Source: Sphaerochaeta sp. UBA5849
GTDB lineage: Bacteria > Spirochaetota > Spirochaetia > Sphaerochaetales > Sphaerochaetaceae
Reading direction: 5' to 3'
Length of the DNA stretch: 26,207 nt
Assembly (NCBI GenBank): GCA_002432715.1
Contig: DJGJ01000073.1
Span: 62,139-88,345 of the forward strand
Position numbers and translations under genes: made by a program. The notes below the pieces were generated by a model that did no database searches, had not been told where the DNA came from, and saw only the letters and a list, made by a program, of their open reading frames with translations. Each line of letters begins with the position of its first letter. Positions within the stretch are counted from its first letter, which is position 1. This document shows positions 1 through 6,771 of this stretch, piece by piece.

Positions 1-21
1 TTTTTTCATTGGTACTATCAT
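1..21 (-). CDS. ntpI: V-type ATPase subunit I, first 7 codons (partial)
   Basis: Only the start of this gene is in the window; it runs off the left edge. The codons from an ATG at 21 read MIVPMKK, which is how many bacterial V-ATPase subunit I proteins begin. It starts one base after the stop of subunit D, the place subunit I takes in spirochaete V-ATPase operons. Subunit I is the membrane stator/proton-channel half subunit (the equivalent of eukaryotic subunit a). Seven residues are too few to prove identity; the call rests on this short match plus gene order. Confidence 0.7.
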
Positions 22-22
22 A

Positions 23-634
23 TCAGGCCCCCTGCACCAGTTTCTTCTTTGCAATCTTACCCCGTACGACGGCAGCGGTCTGCTGGTCGCCAAGGTAAAT
101 CCCGATGCGTCTGATATTCTCTTTCGCTTCAGGAATCTTCACTTTCTCAAAGAGGTTTACCCTCTGGCTGGTGGTTCTCAACTCCCTTCCGAGCAGTTTG
201 ATCTGTTGTTCCAAGGTTGCAATCAGGGCATCGTACCGTGCACAATCCCGAAGACTCTCCAGTCCCTTGTCGACCCAAAGCGGATACTCGCGCAAATCAT
301 AGGAGATGGGGATGAAGGTCAATTCCTTGAAAACAGGAATGGTCACTCCGGCAATATTGCCCTTGGTCCGAACCACCCGGTCGACTTTCACCAGCTGTTC
401 TACCTTGTTTTCAGCACTGAAGGCCGTGTTTTCATGATAGACGGCAATCCAGCTCTGCATATCCTGAACCAGCCTTTCCTGCTTCACCCTCAAAGAAGCA
501 ACCTCAGTCTCAATCTGCCTGATGACCATCTGCAGCTGTTGCTTTTTCAGCTGCAGGGTTGGCAGATACCGCTGGAATTGCTTCAATCGGTCTTTCTGCA
601 GTTTCTGCTCGTTCTTCGTCAGTTTGACGGCCAT
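23..634 (-). CDS. ntpD: V-type ATPase subunit D
   Basis: Subunit D forms the central rotor stalk that couples the A3B3 catalytic head to the membrane ring. The 203-residue protein has the expected size and is mostly heptad-rich helix: an N-terminal coiled coil (about residues 5-60, many K, Q, L) and a C-terminal one (about 130-185), with a short beta-rich middle. The N-terminus MAVKLTKNEQ, with Lys and Leu before a long helix, is typical of the family. The ATG at 634 is preceded by AAGGAG five bases upstream. The gene lies 9 bp after subunit B and is followed almost directly by subunit I, so it is part of the V-ATPase operon. Confidence 0.93.
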   Translation of the reverse strand: MAVKLTKNEQKLQKDRLKQFQRYLPTLQLKKQQLQMVIRQIETEVASLRVKQERLVQDMQSWIAVYHENTAFSAENKVEQLVKVDRVVRTKGNIAGVTIPVFKELTFIPISYDLREYPLWVDKGLESLRDCARYDALIATLEQQIKLLGRELRTTSQRVNLFEKVKIPEAKENIRRIGIYLGDQQTAAVVRGKIAKKKLVQGA

Positions 635-643
635 GCCAGCTCC

Positions 644-1948
644 TTAGTCGTTCAACTTCTTCGGCCAGCGGCTGAGGATAAGGTCACTCTTCAAACCGGT
701 TTCATTCGGTTCGAAACATTGGGAGAGAATCTCCCAGCCCAGATCCAGAGCCTGCTCGAGAGGAATATTCACACTCAAATCCATCAACTTGGTTTCAAAC
801 AACCGACCGTACTTGAGCAGCTTGTCATCCCATTCCGTCATCATGAAGCCCATGGACTTCTTCTCCACCGACTCCTTGTAGGAGGCATAGAGCTTGATCA
901 TGCCGTCCATCAGGGCACGGTGGTCGTCACGGGTATCCTTGTTTACCTGTTGCTTGAGACGGCTCAAGGAACCGAATGGTTCGATGCGGCCGCCCTTGAG
1001 ATAGTACTGACCTTCGGTGATGTAGCCGGTATTGTCGGGAACCGGGTGCGTTACATCATCACCGGGCATCGTCGTGACAGCCAAAATGGTAACAGAGCCT
1101 GCACCTTCAAAGTCAACAGCCTTCTCATAACGGGCGGCAAGCGAGCTGTACAAATCTCCCGGATATCCTCGGTTGGAGGGAACCTGATCCATGGTAATGG
1201 CCATTTCCTTCATGGCGTCGGCAAAGTTCGTCATATCGGTAAGCAGGACCAGCACCTTCTTTCCATCAAGGGCGAACCGCTCAGCTACTGCAAGGGCCAT
1301 ATCAGGCACCAGCATGCACTCAACCGTCGGGTCGCTTGCCGTATGGATGAACATGATTGTTCTGCTCATGGCACCGCTGGCTTCAAGCGTATCCTTGAAG
1401 AACAGGTAGTCATCGAACTTCAAACCCATGCCGCCAAGAATGATGAGGTCAACTTCAGCCTGCATGGCGATTCTTGCAAGCAACTGGTTGTACGGCTCAC
1501 CGCTTACCGAGAAAATCGGAAGCTTCTGGCTCTCGACCAGCGTATTGAACACATCGATCATGGGAATACCGGTTCTGATCATGTTCCTGGGGATGATGCG
1601 CTTGGCAGGATTGACCGCAGGACCGCCGATATCGATCATGTTGTCGGTCAGACTCGGTCCGTTGTCACGCGGCGTACCGGTACCGTCGAATACACGCCCC
1701 AAGAGGTTTTCGGTGTAGGAAACGCGCATCGGAACTCCCAAAAAACGCACCTGATCCCCGGTCGATATTCCCTGGGCACCACTGAAAACCTGCAGGGAAA
1801 CCAGATCATTGTCGAGTTTGATAACATTAGCATAACTCTGATCAGTACCAGTAGTTACTATTGCTAGTTCACTGTTGCGCACCCCTTTGGCACGAACGGT
1901 GATGACGTTTCCGACAATGGATTCAATTTTTGAATATACCTTTTGCAT
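644..1948 (-). CDS. ntpB: V-type ATPase subunit B
   Basis: This is the non-catalytic nucleotide-site subunit of the V1/A1 head. At 434 residues it matches the family size. It starts MQKVYSKIESIVGN and carries the family block around residues 100-170 (NPAKRIIPRNMIRTGIPMID). Where the catalytic subunit has a P-loop, it reads FSVSGEPYNQLLARIA with no GKT, as expected for subunit B. The conserved stretch VLLTDMTNFADAMKE follows, then the region with SIPSNRGYPGDLY-like sequence (here VPSNRGYPGDLY). The ATG at 1948 is preferred over a TTG two codons upstream because AAGGGG lies six bases before the ATG. It follows subunit A by 10 bp and precedes subunit D by 9 bp. Confidence 0.96.
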   Translation of the reverse strand: MQKVYSKIESIVGNVITVRAKGVRNSELAIVTTGTDQSYANVIKLDNDLVSLQVFSGAQGISTGDQVRFLGVPMRVSYTENLLGRVFDGTGTPRDNGPSLTDNMIDIGGPAVNPAKRIIPRNMIRTGIPMIDVFNTLVESQKLPIFSVSGEPYNQLLARIAMQAEVDLIILGGMGLKFDDYLFFKDTLEASGAMSRTIMFIHTASDPTVECMLVPDMALAVAERFALDGKKVLVLLTDMTNFADAMKEMAITMDQVPSNRGYPGDLYSSLAARYEKAVDFEGAGSVTILAVTTMPGDDVTHPVPDNTGYITEGQYYLKGGRIEPFGSLSRLKQQVNKDTRDDHRALMDGMIKLYASYKESVEKKSMGFMMTEWDDKLLKYGRLFETKLMDLSVNIPLEQALDLGWEILSQCFEPNETGLKSDLILSRWPKKLND

Positions 1949-1958
1949 CTGCAACCCC

Positions 1959-3716
1959 TTAGATCAGCTTCTCGGCATCAGGATCAATGGCAACCTGCCT
2001 GCCCTTGTAGAGCGTCACAATCTCTTTCTCGATTTGCTTGAAGCGCTCGCCTTCGAAAGGAACGTTGTTCCAGTCAAGAAAGTGCTGTCTGATCGTATTG
2101 AAGAATGAACGAACTTGTTTTTTATCATCAAAGGCAAATTCACTTGCCAATACCTTGAACAACAAATCGAATAAATAACACTGTCGCTCAACAGGAACAG
2201 AGGAGTCGAGCGGGTCGAAGGAGTTCTGTTGGAGATAGCAGGCATCGAGGAGTTCACTCTTCTGATAGGTGACGTAGTCTGCAATGGAAGTACCTTCCTC
2301 ACCCACCACCTTCATCATCTGGTTGATCTCACTTCCTTTAAAGAGAATGCCTCGAGCATACTCCACCTTTTTCCCCTTGATGACACCCTCATACTTCGAC
2401 CATGAGGAAAGAGGATCGATGGCCGGGTATTTGCGTGCGTCGCTTCTCTCCCGGCTCAAGCCGTGGAATGCACCGACTACTTTCAGGGTGGCCTGGGTGA
2501 CAGGCTCCTCGAAGTTGCCTCCGGCAGGACTGACCGTTCCACCGATGGTTACCGAACCGATTCGCCCATCCTTGAGGCGTACCTTGCAGGCTCTTTCATA
2601 GAACTCGGCTATTCTGCTTTCCAAATATGCGGGGAAAGCTTCCTCACCGGGGATTTCCTCAAGCCTTCCGCTCATCTCACGCATGGCCTGGGCCCAGCGG
2701 CTGGTGGAGTCGGCAAGCAGCAGAATGTTCAGACCCATCTGCCGGTAATACTCTGCAATCGTTACTGCCGTATAGACGGAAGCCTCGCGGCTGGCTACGG
2801 GCATGGAGGAAGTATTGCAGATGATAATGGTTCGTTCCATCAACGATCTACCGGTTTTGGGGTCGGTGAGTTCAGGGAACTCTTTCAATACCTCTACAAC
2901 CTCACCGGCACGTTCACCACAGGCGGCGATGATGACGATATCAACATCGGCGTTGCGGCTGGTCATGTGCTGCAAAACCGTCTTTCCCGCCCCGAAAGGA
3001 CCGGGCGTACAATAGGTGCCACCCTTGGCGACAGGCAGGAAGGTATCAATGATCCTGATCTTGGTGACCAACGTCTCATCGGGTCGCAGTCTCTCTTCAT
3101 ACAACTTGATGGCTTTTTTTACTGGCCAGGTGAAGACCATGGAAAGTTCTTTCTTGTTGGCCTTGTCGTCTTCAATAATACAGACGATGTCGCGCACCCC
3201 ATAGGTTCCTTTCTTCTTGATGGAAACTACCTTGTACGGGATATTGGCGAGATTGAACGGCACCATGATCTGGTGGGTGAACAACCCTTCAGGAACCGTT
3301 GCGAAGGTGTCGCCGGGATAGAGTGTATCGCCAACCTTGACCGTGGGGGTGAAATCCCAGCTCTTATTCGGGATGGCATCAAGATAGACACCGCGCTGCA
3401 GAAAGAATCCGCACTGCTCGGCAAGCTGGGGAAGCGGATTCTGCAGGCCGTCGTAAATCTGTTGCAGGAGGCCGGGTCCCAAGGACACACTCAACATTTC
3501 ATCAGTGAATTCAACGTTGTCTCCTACACTGATGCCGTTGGTCATTTCAAAAACCTGAAGGGCGGCGGTGTTCCCATTGATGCGGATAACCTCGCCCTTG
3601 AGGCGGTCGGAACCGACCTGAATATACCCTACCTCATTCTTGGAGATGGCGCTGTCGAATTCGACCGTTACCATGTTTCCATTGACGCCCAGAACACGTC
3701 CACTTGTATTTGCCAT
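1959..3716 (-). CDS. ntpA: V-type ATPase catalytic subunit A
   Basis: This is the catalytic subunit that hydrolyses (or, run in reverse, makes) ATP in the V1/A1 head. The 585-residue length is typical and longer than subunit B because of the non-homologous insert that marks subunit A (about residues 100-190). The Walker A motif PGPFGAGKTVLQ is intact at roughly residue 230, and the Walker B region reads ILLLADSTSRWAQAMRE, with the GRLEEIPGEEAFPAYL block just after. I place the start at the ATG at 3716 (MANTSGRV), which has TGGAG seven bases upstream. A GTG at 3728 would add four residues and overlap the upstream stop. Borrelia and Treponema keep this gene between the DUF2764-type gene and subunit B, as here. 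Confidence 0.97.
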   Translation of the reverse strand: MANTSGRVLGVNGNMVTVEFDSAISKNEVGYIQVGSDRLKGEVIRINGNTAALQVFEMTNGISVGDNVEFTDEMLSVSLGPGLLQQIYDGLQNPLPQLAEQCGFFLQRGVYLDAIPNKSWDFTPTVKVGDTLYPGDTFATVPEGLFTHQIMVPFNLANIPYKVVSIKKKGTYGVRDIVCIIEDDKANKKELSMVFTWPVKKAIKLYEERLRPDETLVTKIRIIDTFLPVAKGGTYCTPGPFGAGKTVLQHMTSRNADVDIVIIAACGERAGEVVEVLKEFPELTDPKTGRSLMERTIIICNTSSMPVASREASVYTAVTIAEYYRQMGLNILLLADSTSRWAQAMREMSGRLEEIPGEEAFPAYLESRIAEFYERACKVRLKDGRIGSVTIGGTVSPAGGNFEEPVTQATLKVVGAFHGLSRERSDARKYPAIDPLSSWSKYEGVIKGKKVEYARGILFKGSEINQMMKVVGEEGTSIADYVTYQKSELLDACYLQQNSFDPLDSSVPVERQCYLFDLLFKVLASEFAFDDKKQVRSFFNTIRQHFLDWNNVPFEGERFKQIEKEIVTLYKGRQVAIDPDAEKLI

Positions 3717-3727
3717 ATCAAACTCCA

Positions 3728-4261
3728 CTAATTGTTCGCTATTTCAGTTTGAATATTGGAGAAGAGACGCTTGAACTCGGCATTTCCCTCCTCACGGGTA
3801 AAGAGACTCTTTCGTTGAAGCAGTTTCAGCTTGAGTGCAAAACCCAAGAGAGCCTCGATGTCAAAAGTATGCAAGGTCGCAAGCTCGTCCAAGAACTTCC
3901 AATGCAATGCAAGCAAGAGCATTTCCGCTTCCAATACATTATCCTGGGCAAGAGCCTGACGTACGATATCGCTGATTCTTCCTTCCTTGTCACCATCATT
4001 GCGATACACAGGATCGGAAAGCGACAATTTTCGACTTCGCTGTTCCACCAACTCCTTGTTCACCATCGATGCGAAGTGCTGATACGCCTTCAAAAAAGGA
4101 TGGGAAGAAGGCTCACCGCTCAAAGCCTTGCATAGCAGGCGGTAGTGATGTTCACTGACAAGCGGCTTGCAAAGCCCAAGAAAGGTGTCGGTCGAAAATG
4201 AAAGCGGCCCATCCAAGCGCAACGTCGGCAAGGTCGCAACCAGATAATAGTAGGAAGCCAC
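3728..4261 (-). CDS. DUF2764-type V-ATPase operon protein
   Basis: A 177-residue protein encoded between subunits E and A, the position of an uncharacterised gene (DUF2764 family) in V-ATPase operons of spirochaetes and Bacteroidetes. It opens with YYYLVATLPTLRLDG, the short aromatic and leucine-rich N-terminus I associate with that family, then is helical and charged. No signal peptide, membrane segment or catalytic motif is visible. It has been suggested that such proteins stand in for a missing stalk subunit (C or F), but nothing in this sequence proves it. The start is a GTG at 4261 with AAGGAG five bases upstream; the gene begins 9 bp after subunit E stops. Its stop is 11 bp before the chosen subunit A start, whose ribosome site lies in that gap. 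Confidence 0.8.
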   Translation of the reverse strand: MASYYYLVATLPTLRLDGPLSFSTDTFLGLCKPLVSEHHYRLLCKALSGEPSSHPFLKAYQHFASMVNKELVEQRSRKLSLSDPVYRNDGDKEGRISDIVRQALAQDNVLEAEMLLLALHWKFLDELATLHTFDIEALLGFALKLKLLQRKSLFTREEGNAEFKRLFSNIQTEIANN

Positions 4262-4270
4262 GTTGTCTCC

Positions 4271-4873
4271 TTACTTCGCCTGACTGAAGACGATTTTTTC
4301 AATTGCAGGAGAGAGGAATGGCTTGAGCAGCGCTGCCGTCTCCTCTGCACTGAAATCATAGAATGAAGCACCGTTCTTCTCAGCAATCCTGAAGCCGGAC
4401 GTAATTGATGGAACAGCCTTGATCTCAAGACCGTTCTTTATGGCGGAACTCAATGCTCCGGCAAGATTTTTGGCAAGTGCATCAAAGTCCTTCTGATTGA
4501 GTTGTACCTCATAATCCTTCACATCACTCAGGGATGCAACAACCTTTGCTATCAGGCCGACCAAGTCACTTGATGAATAGGCCTTTTCCACCTGTGCGAC
4601 AAGAAGTCTGTCCAATTGGTCGCTGATGGCTTTCTTGAGGGAGAGCTGTACATCCCGGCAGGCCTGTTGCAGGCTCGATCGTGCACTCTGGTCACGGGTG
4701 TCGATTTCCCTCCGGGCATTTTCTAGCAAGGAAGCAGCTTCCTTTTTCGCCTCCCTGATTATACCTTCAGCCTGAGCCTTCGCATCAGCGATAATCTGAG
4801 CAGCCTCTTTTTGGGCAACCTCAATCCCATCCTTGCGGATGGAAGCAACCAAATCTTGAATTTGTTGAGCCAT
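4271..4873 (-). CDS. ntpE: V-type ATPase subunit E
   Basis: Subunit E is part of the peripheral stalk that holds the catalytic head still against rotation. The 200-residue protein has the classic layout: a long N-terminal helix rich in Ala, Lys and Glu (about residues 1-105), ideal for pairing with another stalk helix, then a mixed alpha/beta C-terminal domain (about 110-200) that would bind subunit B. It is the first gene of the operon, with GTAGGAG five bases before the ATG at 4873 and two promoter-like sequences upstream. The stop is 9 bp before the DUF2764-type gene. Subunit E sequences diverge strongly, so the call leans on helix pattern, length and operon position. Confidence 0.9.
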   Translation of the reverse strand: MAQQIQDLVASIRKDGIEVAQKEAAQIIADAKAQAEGIIREAKKEAASLLENARREIDTRDQSARSSLQQACRDVQLSLKKAISDQLDRLLVAQVEKAYSSSDLVGLIAKVVASLSDVKDYEVQLNQKDFDALAKNLAGALSSAIKNGLEIKAVPSITSGFRIAEKNGASFYDFSAEETAALLKPFLSPAIEKIVFSQAK

Positions 4874-4902
4874 CTGATCTCCTACCTTCTACTGTGTGCA
4901 TA

Positions 4903-4931
4903 ATGATACGGGATAACGCCGACTTGTGCAA
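4903..4931 (-). promoter_or_regulatory. V-ATPase operon promoter, proximal candidate
   Basis: Reading leftwards, TTGCAC (4931-4926) and TATCAT (4908-4903) are 17 bp apart, giving a start near 4896 and a leader of about 23 bases that includes the GTAGGAG site of subunit E. The -10 matches 5 of 6 consensus bases and the -35 matches 3. The same TTGCAC -35 appears before the uridine phosphorylase gene. Confidence 0.55.
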
Positions 4932-4970
4932 TCAAACAAGAAACCCCTATCTTCTGGACAAACTCTGCCA

Positions 4971-4999
4971 ATTATCCAGCAATGGTACAGAAAATTCAA
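4971..4999 (-). promoter_or_regulatory. V-ATPase operon promoter, distal candidate
   Basis: A second pair on the same strand: TTGAAT (4999-4994) and GATAAT (4976-4971), 17 bp apart, matching 4 and 5 of 6 bases. It would give a leader of about 90 bases. Either or both promoters may serve the operon; the sequence alone does not decide. Confidence 0.45.
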
Positions 5000-5102
5000 C
5001 CTATTTCTGCAGATTTTTCTGAAGTAAAGCATGGTAATATGGTAACTCACGGCGAATATCTGTTGCAAGTCACACGAATGATTACCCGGATGCATGGATG
5101 GT

Positions 5103-5131
5103 TTGCATACATGAGATTCATTTGATACCAT
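5103..5131 (+). promoter_or_regulatory. Promoter ending 6 bp before the 5138 start codon
   Basis: TTGCAT (5103-5108) and TACCAT (5126-5131) are separated by 17 bp. Only six bases lie between the -10 box and the ATG at 5138, so the predicted transcription start falls on the start codon. No Shine-Dalgarno-like sequence precedes that ATG; the local sequence is an alternating TGCATGCATG run. Confidence 0.5.
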
Positions 5132-5137
5132 GCATGC

Positions 5138-5452
5138 ATGCTTGTGAATGAACGATACTCCCACTTGTTTACCAATCAAAAAGTACGCGGCTTGATCCGG
5201 ATCAAGAACCTTCAGAACAACCGAAGCCTGCTCGTAGGAAGCGAAGACATTGCCACCGATATCCAGCGCATCCGTTTCTCTCTCGATCTGGGGACATATG
5301 AGAACGAAGCATTGCAACAGGAATATGAGTCCATCGGCCTCGAGCTTTTCAGCATCGATGCCTACATCCAGGCATCGGAAGATGAGAACCTCCAGGCACT
5401 GCTGGCTGAACACACCCAACGGCTGCTTGCACAATCCAATCTGATGTATTGA
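5138..5452 (+). CDS. GIY-YIG-like small protein, catalytic tyrosines missing
   Basis: A 104-residue protein resembling the small proteins often annotated 'GIY-YIG nuclease family' in Clostridia and Bacteroidetes. Their shared pattern is a strand of the form G-V-Y-x-I-x-N, a V-x-S-T-x-N-L segment, then R-F-x-L-x-G with NKALQ and a GxxxF near the end. Here the equivalents are RGLIRIKNLQNN, LLVGSEDIATD, RIRFSLDLGTYENEALQQEY and IGLELFSIDAY. The tyrosines that define GIY and YIG are replaced (GLI, LLVG), so nuclease activity is doubtful. The ATG at 5138 has no ribosome site but a promoter ends six bases before it, suggesting a leaderless message. The next gene starts 44 bp downstream and may be co-transcribed. 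Family assignment is from memory of the pattern and is moderate. Confidence 0.6.
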   Translation: MLVNERYSHLFTNQKVRGLIRIKNLQNNRSLLVGSEDIATDIQRIRFSLDLGTYENEALQQEYESIGLELFSIDAYIQASEDENLQALLAEHTQRLLAQSNLMY

Positions 5453-5496
5453 AGCAAAAGAGGGCACTTTGCATCTGTCTCTTCAGGAGGAGGCGG

Positions 5497-5925
5497 ATGT
5501 ATTACTCACTCACCTATCAATCGCAACAAAGGTTGTTCACTACAGCAGATGAGGCATGGCATCGACTGCGTGCCGGTCAAGTATGGATGGAAATGCATGA
5601 TTGCATACTGATCGATTACCTGCTTGTACCACACAGCATGCAATGTGTCATACAAGGCAGACTCAAGCTGGGTGCAAGCAAATTTTTGAACATATGCCCT
5701 CTTACGAACGAACAGCTGTTGACTCTCCTCGGAGAGCTCGGAAAACTCGGAAAAGAGTATCCATTCTGCGGAACCTATGAACTGTATCACGCAAGCAAGT
5801 GTTTTGCAGAATTGGGAAAGGCAGGGTATCACTTTCCGCCCTATCCCCTTTCCGTTATATTGCAAGCCAAACGCGAACGATCAGAAGCCGGCCTGCCTGC
5901 GATCGGAAACGATGAGATTGCGTAA
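5497..5925 (+). CDS. Hypothetical protein, 142 aa
   Basis: I do not recognise this protein. The start is the ATG at 5497 (MYYSLTYQ), chosen over an in-frame ATG at 5449 because AGGAGGAGG lies just upstream of it. It has no signal peptide or membrane segment. The central segment CILIDYLLVPHSMQCVI loosely recalls the strand around the HUH motif of REP-associated tyrosine transposases, where the family has MPNHxH, but only one histidine remains here and there is no clear catalytic tyrosine context. I treat that resemblance as weak. The gene follows the GIY-YIG-like gene by 44 bp, and its last 45 bp overlap the 3' end of the convergent uridine phosphorylase gene. Confidence 0.6.
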   Translation: MYYSLTYQSQQRLFTTADEAWHRLRAGQVWMEMHDCILIDYLLVPHSMQCVIQGRLKLGASKFLNICPLTNEQLLTLLGELGKLGKEYPFCGTYELYHASKCFAELGKAGYHFPPYPLSVILQAKRERSEAGLPAIGNDEIA

Positions 5926-6669
5926 CGCCTGCACGGTCACCCGTATGGCATCCTCGGTGTCATGAAGCTTGGGGTTGTCCATACCCAGAATCTCACGCTC
6001 TTGGTTGCCGACAACCGAAAAGGCGCTGCCGCACCGGGCTCCCAAGCGGGCGGCGACGACAAACAGGGCGGCACTTTCCATCTCGCTTGCAAGCACCCCC
6101 AGGCGTTTCCAGGCCTCCCACTTATTGATCAACTCGTAGCTGACCGGCATGACGGCCGGATCGTGTTGGCCGTAGAATGAGTCCTTGCACTGCACCACCC
6201 CCACATGGCTGCGCTTTCCCAGTTGTTTGGCAGCCTCGACCAAAGCCTGCACGACATCAAAACTTGCAACCGCAGGAAACTCAATCGGGGCATACTCCCG
6301 GCTGGTTCCTTCCATACGTACAGCTGCGGTAGCAATAACCACATCACCTCCCATTACGGGAAGCGCAATCCCGCCGCAGGTTCCCATGCGGATGAAGGTG
6401 TCGCTGCCGCATTTGAACAGCTCTTCCATTGCGATGGAAGCCGAAGGCCCCCCGATTCCGGTGGAGGTTACCGAAACTTTCTCCCCATCCAGGAATCCGG
6501 TGTAGGTCACGTACTCGCGGTTGTCAGCCACCAACACAGCCTCATCGAAGTATTTGGCAATGAGCGGAACCCGCTTGGGATCACCGGGAAGGATTACATA
6601 GCGGCCTACATCGCCTTCCTTGATATGCAGATGGTATTGAATACCCGTTCCATTCATATAATCGGACAT
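5881..6669 (-). CDS. udp: Uridine phosphorylase (nucleoside phosphorylase family)
   Basis: Phosphorolysis of uridine (and related nucleosides) to uracil and ribose-1-phosphate, a cytoplasmic salvage reaction. The 262-residue protein fits the PNP/UDP phosphorylase family: phosphate-binding ILPGDPKRV near residue 28, STGIGGPSASIAMEEL around 70, IRMGTCGGI around 90 and the nucleoside-site block ASEMESAALFVVAARLGAR near 185. The Met-Glu-Ser triplet binds ribose. GIGGPSASI and the sequence around QCKDSFYGQHDP favour uridine over purine substrates. I start it at the ATG at 6669, which has AAAGGAG nine bases upstream, instead of 12 codons earlier. Its 3' end overlaps the convergent gene by 45 bp. 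Uracil released here could be taken up by the UPRT-like enzyme at 19946. Confidence 0.92.
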   Translation of the reverse strand: MSDYMNGTGIQYHLHIKEGDVGRYVILPGDPKRVPLIAKYFDEAVLVADNREYVTYTGFLDGEKVSVTSTGIGGPSASIAMEELFKCGSDTFIRMGTCGGIALPVMGGDVVIATAAVRMEGTSREYAPIEFPAVASFDVVQALVEAAKQLGKRSHVGVVQCKDSFYGQHDPAVMPVSYELINKWEAWKRLGVLASEMESAALFVVAARLGARCGSAFSVVGNQEREILGMDNPKLHDTEDAIRVTVQALRNLIVSDRRQAGF

Positions 6670-6695
6670 ACACGTTGACTCCTTTACTGCTTTGT

Positions 6696-6724
6696 ATCGT
6701 ACCATTACAAAAACAGAAGTGCAA
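6696..6724 (-). promoter_or_regulatory. Uridine phosphorylase promoter
   Basis: TTGCAC (6724-6719) and TACGAT (6701-6696), 17 bp apart, point leftwards into the gene and give a leader of about 20 bases carrying the AAAGGAG site. The -35 hexamer is identical to that of the proximal V-ATPase promoter. Confidence 0.55.
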
Positions 6725-6771
6725 GAAAGCTCATCATTTTATGTTCGAGGCTCCCTTTCAGCGGTATTGAA

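Noticed and set aside
206..3731. Very long plus-strand open frames opposite the V-ATPase subunit A, B and D genes
   Set aside because: They are mirror images of highly conserved coding regions with no ribosome sites and low-complexity products; the minus-strand genes explain the sequence.
5101..5145. TGCATGCATG repeats before the 5138 gene as a possible repeat element or methylation-site cluster
   Set aside because: It is a single short run without copies elsewhere in the window that I could see; it overlaps the predicted promoter and start codon.
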